From contig NZ_JAFBGM010000002.1 in NCBI RefSeq assembly GCF_016811105.1, forward strand, positions 682,001 through 746,000: 64,000 bases of DNA. The letters are read 5' to 3'. Position 1 is the stretch's first letter; the number at the start of each line of letters is the position of its first letter. Shown one piece after another: positions 16,756 through 25,206 of this stretch. A model generated the notes under the pieces. That model saw only the letters and a list, made by a program, of their open reading frames with translations, was not told the origin of the DNA and did no database searches. Source of the DNA: Aurantibacter crassamenti. GTDB lineage: Bacteria > Bacteroidota > Bacteroidia > Flavobacteriales > Flavobacteriaceae. The position numbers and the translations under genes were made by a program.

Positions 16756-17640
16756 ATGAAACATAAGTTCTCCATTTTCTTCTTTTTTTTAGCATTTGCC
16801 ACCACTTTTGCGCAGACTACCTTGCAATATAATCTGAAAAAAGATCAGGTGTTTTTGGTAAAACAACAAGCTGAACAGGTAATTACGCAAGAACTTGACG
16901 GCGCTAGCCATGTTTTAACTAACTCTATTGATGGTATTTTACAATTTAAGGTTATTGAAGTAAATGAAAGCGATTATAAAATTGAGCTTTCATTTGAAGA
17001 CCTTAATATGAAGATGAATTCAAGTATACAAGGCGATATTATGAATGTTCGCGCCAAAGAGGTAGTTGAAGGAGATATGCAATCTATGATGTTTAATAGC
17101 CTCTTAGGAAACCCTGTTAACATGATTCTTTCGCAAACAGGCGAAATAATTGAGGTTATTGGTGGCGACAAGCTTGTAAATAATATGGTAGCAAAAGCAG
17201 GCATTGAAGACGAATTCACGCTAAATATGATGAAAACATCTTTAGATAAAGAATTTGGTTCTGAGGCACTTTCAGATAGTTATGAGCAAATGACCTTTAT
17301 TTATTCTAAAGAGCAAGTAAAGGTCGGAGATACATGGAATAATGAGTTTTCTGGCAAGTTAAATGCAAAAAACACATGGACACTAACTGCCTTAACAGAC
17401 GAAACAACCAGCATAACCGGTGTTGCTGAAGTCATCATGAATATAGAAGAACCTGCACTAACTATGAACCTTTCAGGTAATCAAAACAGTGAAGTTATCA
17501 CAAATAGCACAACGGGTTTCATTAAAAAAATGACCGTAGAAGGATTAGCTGAAGGCAGTTCTACTATGGTACAATTGGCGGATCAAAAAATACCAACAAC
17601 TATAAAATCAACAGTAACTTACGAATTAATCACACCATAA
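16756..17640 (+). CDS. Exported DUF6263-type protein
   Basis: Protein of 294 residues from the ATG at 16756; the frame runs further upstream but the preceding residues do not look like protein and would hide the signal peptide. Residues 1-20 are a signal peptide ending in TTFAQ. The mature part is a single beta-rich domain with repeated segments of the type SILGNPVNMILSQTGEIIEV and VKVGDTWNNEF, which I associate with the DUF6263 family of Bacteroidota envelope proteins; its role is not known. No catalytic residues stand out. The next gene starts one base after the stop, so they form a pair. Confidence 0.75.
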   Translation: MKHKFSIFFFFLAFATTFAQTTLQYNLKKDQVFLVKQQAEQVITQELDGASHVLTNSIDGILQFKVIEVNESDYKIELSFEDLNMKMNSSIQGDIMNVRAKEVVEGDMQSMMFNSLLGNPVNMILSQTGEIIEVIGGDKLVNNMVAKAGIEDEFTLNMMKTSLDKEFGSEALSDSYEQMTFIYSKEQVKVGDTWNNEFSGKLNAKNTWTLTALTDETTSITGVAEVIMNIEEPALTMNLSGNQNSEVITNSTTGFIKKMTVEGLAEGSSTMVQLADQKIPTTIKSTVTYELITP

Positions 17641-17641
17641 A

Positions 17642-18157
17642 ATGTTCAATAAAAACATAAAGCTTGTTATAGCAGCCTTAATAATAGCATACGCAGTTTA
17701 TCAATTTATAGAAGGAGGAATTGGCAATGGAATAGCCTTAATTCTACTTGCAGGAATATTCATTTTTCTATATTTCAGAAATGAAATTATTCTTTTATCT
17801 TTTCTTCGGATGAGAAAGCAAGATTTAGCAGGTACTGAAAAATGGCTTACTAAAATCAAAAATCCTGAAGCAGCGTTAATAACAAAACAACAAGGCTACT
17901 ATAATTACCTACACGGAATCATTTATTCACAGAAAAACTTAACTACGGCTGAAAAATATTTCAGAAAAGCCCTAAAACTAGGCTTAACAATGGATTATGA
18001 CATAGCAATGGCTAAATTAAGTCTTGCAGGCATTGCAATGCAAAAACGTAGAAAACGTGAAGCTACTACCCTACTTCAAGAAGCTAAAAAATTAGATAAA
18101 AACAATATGTTGACTGAGCAAATTAAGATGATGCAGCAGCAAATGAAGAAAATCTAG
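17642..18157 (+). CDS. Membrane-anchored TPR-like protein
   Basis: Protein of 171 residues. Two adjoining hydrophobic segments (about residues 8-23 and 28-45) form a helical hairpin in the membrane. Residues 80-165 are helical with the TPR-like spacing of YYNYLHGIIYSQKNLTTAEKYFRKAL and a second unit ending REATTLLQEAKKLD. Such small proteins usually serve as docking surfaces. The gene is one base after the DUF6263-type gene, which suggests the two act together in the envelope; the partner is unknown. Confidence 0.7.
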   Translation: MFNKNIKLVIAALIIAYAVYQFIEGGIGNGIALILLAGIFIFLYFRNEIILLSFLRMRKQDLAGTEKWLTKIKNPEAALITKQQGYYNYLHGIIYSQKNLTTAEKYFRKALKLGLTMDYDIAMAKLSLAGIAMQKRRKREATTLLQEAKKLDKNNMLTEQIKMMQQQMKKI

Positions 18158-18271
18158 CTTATACATTGTAGACAATTAAAGTCTATAAATAGCCTGAAAT
18201 ACATGATTTCATTGTTAGCATATTATTTCGCTAACGAAAAGTACTACCGATAAAATCTAAAATATTCGATT

Positions 18272-19219
18272 TTATTTAGAACCGCGATAATACCCTTTAT
18301 TTGGAATCTGAATTGTATATTTTTTACCAGACTGGTTATTCAAATGTGGCTCACGCAACCATGGGTTATGACGCTTAAGTATCTTATAGTTGATTTCATA
18401 TTGTTTCGCGAAATCTGTAATACTAAAGATAGGCTCATCAACTTCGACCTCAAAAGTAGGAACTGCAGTATATAAATCCTCTTTAGGAATGTCAAAACCA
18501 TACTTCTCAGGATTTGAAAGAATTTCTTTAATAGCCATTATTCTGAATACATATCTTCCCGTTTCTTGCCCTAATAATAAGTCATAATAATCATCAACTT
18601 GTTGTGCACCTAAATACTTATTTATCGCACCTGGCCCTGCATTATACGCCGCAGTAGTTAAAGTCCAATTTCCATACTTACTCTTCCATTTGTTTAAATA
18701 CTTACAAGCTACCTCAGTTGACTTCACTAAATTGTAACGTTCATCTACATTAGCATTCACTTCTAGTCCGTATTCGCGACCTGTACCTTTCATAATCTGC
18801 CAAAAACCAGTAGCGCCAGCATGTGAAACCACATTTGTCAATCCGCTTTCAGCAACCGCTAAGTACTTAAAATCATCAGGAATTCCGTTTTTAGCCAAAA
18901 TTGGCTCTATAATCGGAAAATATTTATGTGCTCTTTTTATCAAAAGCACGGCATTTGACTGCCAATACGTATTCACCAAAAATTCACGATCAATACGCTC
19001 CATTATTTCAGGGTCGTCTTGCGGTACTTTTTCACCAGCAAAGTTTAAATCTTCAGGAATTTCAATTGAGGTTATCCTATATTCTTTCGCAACACTTTTA
19101 TCGGTTATATCAGTGTCAGTTGATTCTGAGACAATTGTTTTGTCTTGAATTGCAAAAATTAAGGTGCTTATTACAAAAACAACACCCAATCCCATTAATA
19201 TATTCTTTAAAAGCTTCAT
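18272..19219 (-). CDS. Lytic transglycosylase (MltD-like, SLT domain)
   Basis: Protein of 315 residues from the ATG at 19219, which gives a signal peptide or anchor (residues 1-25). The SLT domain covers about residues 85-235: the catalytic Glu is E124 in LAVAESGL, followed by GATGFWQIM and the late AAYNAGPGAI. These enzymes cleave peptidoglycan to 1,6-anhydro products during wall remodelling. After the domain a segment resembling one LysM unit (YEINYKILKRHNPWL, ending KKYTIQIP) probably binds the wall. It lies 45 bases downstream of an alpha/beta hydrolase gene on the same strand. Confidence 0.92.
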   Translation of the reverse strand: MKLLKNILMGLGVVFVISTLIFAIQDKTIVSESTDTDITDKSVAKEYRITSIEIPEDLNFAGEKVPQDDPEIMERIDREFLVNTYWQSNAVLLIKRAHKYFPIIEPILAKNGIPDDFKYLAVAESGLTNVVSHAGATGFWQIMKGTGREYGLEVNANVDERYNLVKSTEVACKYLNKWKSKYGNWTLTTAAYNAGPGAINKYLGAQQVDDYYDLLLGQETGRYVFRIMAIKEILSNPEKYGFDIPKEDLYTAVPTFEVEVDEPIFSITDFAKQYEINYKILKRHNPWLREPHLNNQSGKKYTIQIPNKGYYRGSK

Positions 19220-19264
19220 TTTGATAATTTTTGGAGTTAACTCAAAGGTAATATTAGAACTCAC

Positions 19265-19933
19265 TTATTGCAAAATAATTGTAGCTAAGTGTTCATTAAA
19301 CCATTTAGCTCTATGAATAATCATAGTATGTGTACCATTCTCTACTGAAATACAATTCTTTATCCGCTCTATTGGAAAAACAGGATCCTTATCACCATGA
19401 ATATGTACAATGTTTTCGGGCGGTTCTTTTTGTCGCCAATTAACCATTTGATCTATGGCCCAATTAAGGTAAGTAGTATCACGAACATCAAGATACTTTT
19501 CATATAAGTGTAAACGCTTAGTTACTGCGTCACCAAAGGCATATTTTGCCATAAACTCAACATTATTTACTAAACTAGTAGGTAGTAATTTGTGGGCACT
19601 GATCAAACTTGCAAATCGCATTTTCTTTGGCAACTCATCACTAGTCTTCACGCTAGATATAATTATAACTTTTTTGACTTTTTTATATTTCGCCATTTCT
19701 TGCACCAAAATGCCTCCAAAAGAAACCCCAATTAACACTACATTTTCATGAATAATACTCTTATTCAATTCTTGTGCATATGCCGCTAAAGTCATATTTG
19801 GTGTAGGCACAAACCATTTGAGTAAATGAATTTCAAATTTTTCAATTGGCAATTTAATATATTCGAAAATGGAAGTGCTTGCAGCCAAACCAGGTACGCA
19901 ATAAATATGCTGTTTTTCATTTTCTTCAATCAT
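19265..19933 (-). CDS. Cytoplasmic alpha/beta hydrolase
   Basis: Protein of 222 residues from the ATG at 19933; a TTG just upstream would add one Met. The oxyanion region CVPGLAAS is at residues 12-19, the nucleophile elbow GVSFGG at 69-74 with S71, an acid candidate lies in HGDKDPVFP, and the His is in NGTHTMI near the end. No signal peptide is present. The substrate is not evident. It is upstream of the lytic transglycosylase gene and may share its transcript. Confidence 0.8.
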   Translation of the reverse strand: MIEENEKQHIYCVPGLAASTSIFEYIKLPIEKFEIHLLKWFVPTPNMTLAAYAQELNKSIIHENVVLIGVSFGGILVQEMAKYKKVKKVIIISSVKTSDELPKKMRFASLISAHKLLPTSLVNNVEFMAKYAFGDAVTKRLHLYEKYLDVRDTTYLNWAIDQMVNWRQKEPPENIVHIHGDKDPVFPIERIKNCISVENGTHTMIIHRAKWFNEHLATIILQ

Positions 19934-20092
19934 CAATTGTCTGTTTTAATAGGAAAATCGCCTTTTTTTTCTTACTTTTGTCTTTCGGCCATATTTAAAC
20001 TCTTAATTTAAGACGTTTGCCGATTTATTGGAATTACGTCATCAGAACACCGTAATTTTTTATTCTAAAGAGACCAATTAAAATCAAACTAT

Positions 20093-20386
20093 ATGAATGA
20101 AATGGAAATCAATGACAACAGTTTCTTGCGCCAATTTGAAACCAAGATGGATGGTCATCTAGCAAAGATCGAGTATTCTTCTCAAGAACGAAAAGTATTT
20201 TTGACCAAATTGGTCATTCCTGAGGAAATCACTACAGAAGGTTTCAAAGAAAATTTCATTAAAGCTGTATTACATCAAATTCAGGATAAAAATTTGAGAG
20301 TAGTACCAACAAGCCCTCAAATTGCAGGATTTGTTAGAAAACACAGACAGTACAAAGAAATGTTGCCCGTAGGCATAAGAATCTAA
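20093..20386 (+). CDS. Small GNAT-like N-acetyltransferase (YjdJ/NATD1 type)
   Basis: Protein of 97 residues. The pattern matches the minimal single-domain GNAT group: an N-terminal strand pair around GHLAKIEYSS, the strand KVFLTKLVIPEE, and a conserved end with VVPTSPQIAGFVRKHRQYKEM, where the P-x-x-P-x-x-x-x-F-x-x-K-H-x-x-Y element is characteristic. The acceptor is unknown. The gene stands alone with a strong bidirectional terminator after it. A TACTTTTG box at 19973-19980 could be a distant -7 element. Confidence 0.75.
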   Translation: MNEMEINDNSFLRQFETKMDGHLAKIEYSSQERKVFLTKLVIPEEITTEGFKENFIKAVLHQIQDKNLRVVPTSPQIAGFVRKHRQYKEMLPVGIRI

Positions 20387-20405
20387 TTCTTTGTATGACA
20401 ATATT

Positions 20406-20443
20406 AAAAAAATCCCGTTTAGCTATCTAAACGGGATTTTTTT
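20406..20443. terminator. Bidirectional intrinsic terminator
   Basis: ATCCCGTTTAG and CTAAACGGGAT pair perfectly around a 4-base loop, and the pairing extends through A-run and T-run to a 17-bp stem. It separates the convergent GNAT-like and mtaB genes. Confidence 0.93.
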
Positions 20444-20501
20444 ATGGATTACCTTGAGATTCATAAGCTGTCTCCGCGCTACAATACACTTTTCTGAATT
20501 T

Positions 20502-21836
20502 TTAATAATTAGTAAAAACAGCCGTATCAACAAAATCAAACCGAACTAAACCATCAACATCAATTTCTTTAAGTATAATTTGATGTAAGGTATTCACGAG
20601 TTCAGGATTCCAAGTTGATTTTACTTTCACATAGTTTTCAGTAAAACCATGAATATAGCCTTCTTTGTTTTCACCTTCAAAAAGTACAGTTCGTTGACTG
20701 CCCAATTGACTTTCATAAAAAGCACGTCTCTTTTTAACCGAAAGCCCTCTTAACATTTTACTCCGTTTGTTTCGTACATTTTTAGGAACCTCCCCAGCCA
20801 TAGTAGCTGCAGGCGTATTATCTCTTTCAGAATAGGTAAAAACATGCAAATAAGAAATATCAAGCTCATTTAGAAAATGATAGGTTTCTAAAAAATGCTC
20901 TTCGGTTTCTCCTGGAAAGCCAACAATAACATCAACTCCAATACAAGCATTCGGCATTGTTTGTTTTATACGATTCACCCGATCAACATATAAACCACTC
21001 ATATAACGCCGTTTCATTAGCTTTAATAAGTCATCACTACCACTTTGAAGGGGAATATGAAAATGTGGCACGAAAGCATCGCTCTGCGCAACAAAATCAA
21101 TGGTTTCATTTTTTAGAAGGTTCGGTTCAATTGAAGAAATACGTAATCTATGAATACCCTCTACCCTATCTAAAGCTTGAACCAAATCAAGAAAAGTATG
21201 TTCGTGTTTTTTATTTCCAAACTCACCCTTACCGTAATCACCAATATTTACGCCCGTAAGAACAATTTCCTTTATTCCTTTTGAGGAAATCTCAGCCGCA
21301 TTTTTTAGCACATTTTCAAGTGTATCACTACGAGAAATACCTCTAGCTAAAGGAATTGTACAATAAGTACATTTATAATCACAACCATCTTGTACTTTTA
21401 AAAATGCTCGTGTACGATCTCCAATCGCGTAACTACCTACATAAAAATCAGCCTCCTCAATTTCACATGAATGTATTTCACCTTGTGCGTTTTTTGAAAG
21501 GTCATTCACATAATCTGCAATCTTAAACTTCTCACTAGCACCCAACACTAAATCAACTCCATCTACTGCAGCTAGGGCTTCTGGCTTTAATTGTGCATAG
21601 CAACCAATTGCCGCTACAAAAGCGTCTGGATTTACTTTCTGCGCCTGTTTTACAATCGTTTTAAAGCGCTTATCTGCATTTTCAGTAACTGAACACGTAT
21701 TTATTACATACATATCAGCCTGCTCGGTAAATTCAACTCGCTCATACCCGTCTTCTTGAAACCCTCTAGCAATGGTAGAAGTTTCAGAAAAGTTAAGTTT
21801 ACATCCTAAAGTATAAAATGCGACCTTCTTTTTCAT
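20502..21836 (-). CDS. mtaB: tRNA t6A37 methylthiotransferase MtaB
   Basis: Protein of 444 residues, the typical length. It adds a methylthio group to N6-threonylcarbamoyladenosine at position 37 of tRNAs that read ANN codons. The N-terminal domain carries cluster cysteines C12, C48 and C79; the radical SAM triad is C152, C156 and C159 in GCDYKCTYC; a TRAM-like domain occupies about residues 375-440. The opening VAFYTLGCKLNFSETS separates MtaB from MiaB and RimO. It follows the GlmU-like gene by 22 bases on the same strand, so they are likely co-transcribed. Confidence 0.94.
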   Translation of the reverse strand: MKKKVAFYTLGCKLNFSETSTIARGFQEDGYERVEFTEQADMYVINTCSVTENADKRFKTIVKQAQKVNPDAFVAAIGCYAQLKPEALAAVDGVDLVLGASEKFKIADYVNDLSKNAQGEIHSCEIEEADFYVGSYAIGDRTRAFLKVQDGCDYKCTYCTIPLARGISRSDTLENVLKNAAEISSKGIKEIVLTGVNIGDYGKGEFGNKKHEHTFLDLVQALDRVEGIHRLRISSIEPNLLKNETIDFVAQSDAFVPHFHIPLQSGSDDLLKLMKRRYMSGLYVDRVNRIKQTMPNACIGVDVIVGFPGETEEHFLETYHFLNELDISYLHVFTYSERDNTPAATMAGEVPKNVRNKRSKMLRGLSVKKRRAFYESQLGSQRTVLFEGENKEGYIHGFTENYVKVKSTWNPELVNTLHQIILKEIDVDGLVRFDFVDTAVFTNY

Positions 21837-21858
21837 AAAATTGAAAACTGATTAGCTT

Positions 21859-23034
21859 CTAATATTTTCTCCACTTTTTTGTCAATTCAAAAACATGCTC
21901 TAATATGCGAGCTTCTTTGTCATCAAACTGTACGCCTCTTCTTGCCATCATTACAGTAGCCGCCTCAAAAGCTTTTTTTGGTAAATACGTAGAAAAGCCT
22001 GTTGCCCCACCCCAACTAAAACTAGGAATAAAGTTTCTTGGAAATCCTGGCACATAAAGATTTACATTAACACCCACTACAGTGCCCGTATTTAGCATGG
22101 TGTTTATGGCAGTTTTACTGTGATCACCCATCATTAGGCCGCAAAACTGCAAACCTGTATGTTCAAATTTTTCAGTGGCATAATTCCACAATCGAACTTG
22201 AGCGTAATTATTCTTTAAATTGGAATTATTGCTGTCTGCACCAATATTACACCATTCACCTAAAACAGCATTTCCCAAATAACCTTCATGGCCTTTACTT
22301 GAATAGCCAAAAATTACAGAATTGCTAATTTCACCACATACCTTACTAAAAGGCCCTATAGTTGTGGCTCCATAAATCTTCGCCCCCATTTTCACTACGG
22401 CATTATTGCATAATGCAAAAGCACCTCGAATTAGGTTACCTTCCCAAATTTCTGAATCTTTACCCAAATAAATCGGGCCGTCAGTTGCATTTAAGATACT
22501 ATATTCTACTGAAGCACCTTCTTCAGCAAAGATATTATCAGGATTAATTAAGGTATTTGTATTTGAAATAGCAGCACTCTTTCTTCCTTCTGTTAAGAAA
22601 TCAAAATCAGCTTGTATCGCTTCCTGATTTTTAGAAAAAATGTCCCATGTATATTCTATCCGCAGTACTTCACCTTGAAACTCAATTTGCTTGTAATTTT
22701 CAAAGTCTACTTCTTCTTGTTCGTCTTTCGTAAAAAAAGCAATGACCTCATCCTCATAAAAAACAGCCTCATTTTCTTGTAAGTCCTCAATTATAGCTGC
22801 TAGCGCCTTATTTGGCAAAAATGATGCATTAATCAATACATTTTCTGGCATTTCAACCATAGGGTACTTCTCAGAAAGGTATTCTTCAGTAATTGTGGTT
22901 GTAGTACTGCCTAGATATTTTTCCCATTTCTCACGAATGGTCAAAATGCCGACACGAATATCCGCTACGGGCCTAGTAAAAGTGAATGGTAGTAGATTAT
23001 TGCGAACGGTACCATCAAAGAGAATGTAGTTCAT
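21859..23034 (-). CDS. GlmU-like sugar-1-phosphate nucleotidyltransferase/acyltransferase
   Basis: Protein of 391 residues. The opening YILFDGTVRNNLLPFTFTRP with a later ADIRVGILTIREKWE is diagnostic of the Bacteroidota GlmU-like family (TIGR03991 type). A nucleotidyltransferase-like N-terminal half is followed by a left-handed beta-helix (about residues 180-340) with hexapeptide-type repeats such as GAKIYGATTIGPFSKVCGEI. It is thought to act in UDP-N-acetylglucosamine synthesis, but that assignment rests on family resemblance; the classical GTRM-type nucleotide loop is not evident. It precedes mtaB and is separated from rpmE2 by a terminator. Confidence 0.85.
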   Translation of the reverse strand: MNYILFDGTVRNNLLPFTFTRPVADIRVGILTIREKWEKYLGSTTTTITEEYLSEKYPMVEMPENVLINASFLPNKALAAIIEDLQENEAVFYEDEVIAFFTKDEQEEVDFENYKQIEFQGEVLRIEYTWDIFSKNQEAIQADFDFLTEGRKSAAISNTNTLINPDNIFAEEGASVEYSILNATDGPIYLGKDSEIWEGNLIRGAFALCNNAVVKMGAKIYGATTIGPFSKVCGEISNSVIFGYSSKGHEGYLGNAVLGEWCNIGADSNNSNLKNNYAQVRLWNYATEKFEHTGLQFCGLMMGDHSKTAINTMLNTGTVVGVNVNLYVPGFPRNFIPSFSWGGATGFSTYLPKKAFEAATVMMARRGVQFDDKEARILEHVFELTKKWRKY

Positions 23035-23067
23035 GGCTAGCGAATTTCAACAAAAGTAAAAAAAATA

Positions 23068-23091
23068 ACGCCCCCGAATTACCGGAGGCGT
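23068..23091 (-). terminator. Intrinsic terminator after rpmE2
   Basis: On the minus strand ACGCCTCCG and CGGGGGCGT form a 9-bp GC-rich stem with one U-G wobble around a 6-base loop, followed by TTATTTTTTTT. It should end the rpmE2 transcript before the GlmU-like gene. Confidence 0.85.
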
Positions 23092-23121
23092 CTGTATTAT
23101 CTTAATATGAATTGAATCATA

Positions 23122-23451
23122 TTATTTTTCATCTGAACCTTCTTTGGCTTTCGCCTCAGCTTTTGGAGCTTCCTTTTCGGCAGGAGCTTCAGCAGCAGGA
23201 GCTTTTTTGAATTTGTTGTATTTATTTTTGAACTTATCAATTCTACCAGCGGTATCAACCAATTTAGCTTTACCAGTATAAAAAGGATGTGAAGTTCTAG
23301 AGATTTCTAATTTTACCAATGGGTATTCAACACCATCAACCTCTAAAGTTTCTTTAGTATCTGCAGTAGATTTTGTTAAGAATACATCTTCATTAGACAT
23401 GTCTTTAAATGCTACTACTCTATAACTTTCTGGGTGTATATCTTTTTTCAT
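23122..23451 (-). CDS. rpmE2: 50S ribosomal protein L31, type B (zinc-free)
   Basis: Protein of 109 residues from the ATG at 23451, which gives the standard start [13 protein letters not shown]. The core (residues 1-82) includes [24 protein letters not shown]. The CxxC zinc ligands of type A L31 are absent, so this is the type B form. The last 27 residues are an Ala/Glu/Lys/Pro-rich extension ([18 protein letters not shown]) that is probably disordered; similar tails occur in flavobacterial L31 proteins. A consensus promoter precedes the gene. Confidence 0.95.
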   Translation of the reverse strand: MKKDIHPESYRVVAFKDMSNEDVFLTKSTADTKETLEVDGVEYPLVKLEISRTSHPFYTGKAKLVDTAGRIDKFKNKYNKFKKAPAAEAPAEKEAPKAEAKAKEGSDEK

Positions 23452-23501
23452 TATAATAAAATTTAACGCACCCATTCCGACAGGCACTCATTTTAAGGCT
23501 G

Positions 23502-23531
23502 CAAATTTACTGTTTTTTTATTATTTCACAA
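23502..23531 (-). promoter_or_regulatory. rpmE2 promoter
   Basis: On the minus strand TTG (23529-23531) is followed after exactly 19 bases by TAAATTTG (23502-23509). Both elements and the spacing fit the Bacteroidota consensus and are the same as for rpmH. The leader would be about 45 bases. Confidence 0.78.
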
Positions 23532-23645
23532 TTATATTATACAAAAAAACAACATGTAATATACCTTTAAAAATTAATGTATATTTAAATGTAACATTAT
23601 GAACAATCATGTTACTAACCAAATAAACCTAAAAACTATATTAAA

Positions 23646-24167
23646 ATGAATGATAATCAACCAAAAATCGGAAAATTTTCTTGGACTTATGGTCTATTAT
23701 TAGGTGTCGCAAGTGTAATCTTTGGTTTCATGTTGTATACAATGGAAATGCATTATGAACAAGGATGGGCTGTACGTATTGTTGGCATTGTATTAATGGT
23801 TGCAGCGGTAGTATTAGCCGTTATGCAATATAAAAAAGCCAATTCAGGTTTTCTTAAAATTGTTGATGCAGTCAAGCTCGGTGCCGGAATAGGTGTAGTT
23901 TCTGCAATTATTAGTCTTATTTGGTATGCCCTTTTAACAAATGTGATAGAACCAGATTTTATGGACAAAGCTATGGAACTGGCAAAAGTTCAAGCCATGG
24001 CTCAAAATCCGCAAATGACAGATGAACAATGGCAACAAGGGGTAGAAATTCAAAAGAGTTTTGCTTGGTTAGCATACCCCATCGGTATTGTGGTTAATGT
24101 TATTTTCGGATTAATAATTGGGGCAATTGTTGGCGCAATAATGAAAAACACTGACCCAAATAATTAA
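23646..24167 (+). CDS. DUF4199 integral membrane protein
   Basis: Protein of 173 residues with four hydrophobic segments (about residues 13-30, 40-57, 75-95 and 142-165), the layout of the DUF4199 family of Bacteroidota. A polar loop of about 45 residues with QAMAQNPQMTDEQWQ lies between the third and fourth segments. The function of the family is unknown. It is 36 bases before a glycosyltransferase gene; in related genomes this pairing with a GT2 gene is common, but I cannot check that here. Confidence 0.82.
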   Translation: MNDNQPKIGKFSWTYGLLLGVASVIFGFMLYTMEMHYEQGWAVRIVGIVLMVAAVVLAVMQYKKANSGFLKIVDAVKLGAGIGVVSAIISLIWYALLTNVIEPDFMDKAMELAKVQAMAQNPQMTDEQWQQGVEIQKSFAWLAYPIGIVVNVIFGLIIGAIVGAIMKNTDPNN

Positions 24168-24173
24168 TATTCG

Positions 24174-24181
24174 TACTTTTG
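24174..24181 (+). promoter_or_regulatory. Candidate -7 box for the GT2 gene
   Basis: TACTTTTG fits TAnnTTTG and lies 22 bases before the ATG at 24204. It has no obvious -33 TTG at the right spacing, so read-through from the DUF4199 gene is equally possible. Confidence 0.33.
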
Positions 24182-24203
24182 AAATGCTTATCAAAGGTAC
24201 TCT

Positions 24204-25169
24204 ATGAATTTATCGATAGTAATTCCCTTACTCAACGAAGAGGAATCTCTCAAAGAATTACATGATTGGATTGTTCAAGTGATGCAGTCGAATCATTTTT
24301 CATATGAAATTCTTTTCATTGATGATGGTAGTACTGATGATTCTTGGAGAATAATTGAATCACTATCTACCCACAATACAAATGTAAAAGGCATTCGTTT
24401 TTTAAGAAATTTTGGTAAATCGCAGGCGTTACATGCTGGTTTTGCTGCAGCCAATGGTGATGTAATTATTACTATGGATGCTGACTTGCAAGATAATCCT
24501 GAAGAAATTCCTGAATTATATGCCATGATTGAAACCGAAAATTTTGATTTAGTTTCTGGTTGGAAGAAAAAAAGATATGATTCTGTAATTGCCAAAAACC
24601 TACCCTCAAAATTATTCAATTGGGCAGCTGGTAAAACTTCGGGTGTAAAACTTCATGATTTTAATTGTGGATTAAAAGCTTATAAAAAAGCTGTTGTAAA
24701 AAACATAGAAGTATCTGGTGAAATGCACCGTTATATTCCAGTTTTAGCAAAAAATGCTGGCTATTCAAATATTGGCGAAAAGGTGGTACAACACCAAGCC
24801 AGAAAATATGGTAATACAAAATTTGGTATGAGTAGATTTATCAATGGCTTTCTTGATTTAATAACCATCTGGTTTGTTTCAAAATTCGGAAAACGCCCTA
24901 TGCACCTCTTCGGGGCCATAGGCGTTTTGATGTTTCTAATTGGTTTTGGTTTTGCCGCATATCTTGGTATTGACAAAGCATTTATCAACCAAACTGGACG
25001 TTTAATTACTGACAGACCTCAATTTTATATCGCACTCACAGCCATGCTAATAGGTTCACAATTATTTTTGGCGGGGTTTCTCGGAGAAATCATCATTCGA
25101 TCTCGTAAAAACGAAAGCCGCTACAATATTTCTGAAATGTTGAACCAAAGCACCCAAAAAGAAGAGTAA
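24204..25169 (+). CDS. Glycosyltransferase family 2, polyprenol-phosphate type
   Basis: Protein of 321 residues. The GT2 domain begins LSIVIPLLNEEESL, with DDGSTDDSW near residues 35-43 and DADLQDNPEEIPEL near 92-105 binding the nucleotide-sugar and metal. The segment RKYGNTKFG near 200 takes the place of the family's GxSKY motif. Two transmembrane helices follow (about residues 235-258 and 275-300). This arrangement is that of the DPM1/GtrB/ArnC group, which moves a sugar from UDP or GDP onto a polyprenol phosphate at the membrane. The sugar is not predictable. A phosphohexomutase gene follows, which could supply the sugar 1-phosphate. Confidence 0.9.
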   Translation: MNLSIVIPLLNEEESLKELHDWIVQVMQSNHFSYEILFIDDGSTDDSWRIIESLSTHNTNVKGIRFLRNFGKSQALHAGFAAANGDVIITMDADLQDNPEEIPELYAMIETENFDLVSGWKKKRYDSVIAKNLPSKLFNWAAGKTSGVKLHDFNCGLKAYKKAVVKNIEVSGEMHRYIPVLAKNAGYSNIGEKVVQHQARKYGNTKFGMSRFINGFLDLITIWFVSKFGKRPMHLFGAIGVLMFLIGFGFAAYLGIDKAFINQTGRLITDRPQFYIALTAMLIGSQLFLAGFLGEIIIRSRKNESRYNISEMLNQSTQKEE

Positions 25170-25206
25170 TCTTCGTATTTTTAAAATAGATTTTTAGCAA
25201 ACTACT

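Noticed and set aside
18251-18274. AT-rich hairpin TAAAATC/GATTTTA at the end of the lytic transglycosylase gene
   Set aside because: Seven A-T rich pairs around a long loop are expected by chance in this composition, and the T-run is interrupted; too weak to call a terminator.
23610-23625. TATATTTA-like box upstream of the DUF4199 gene region
   Set aside because: The last base of the -7 pattern does not match and the position relative to the start and any -33 element is not convincing.
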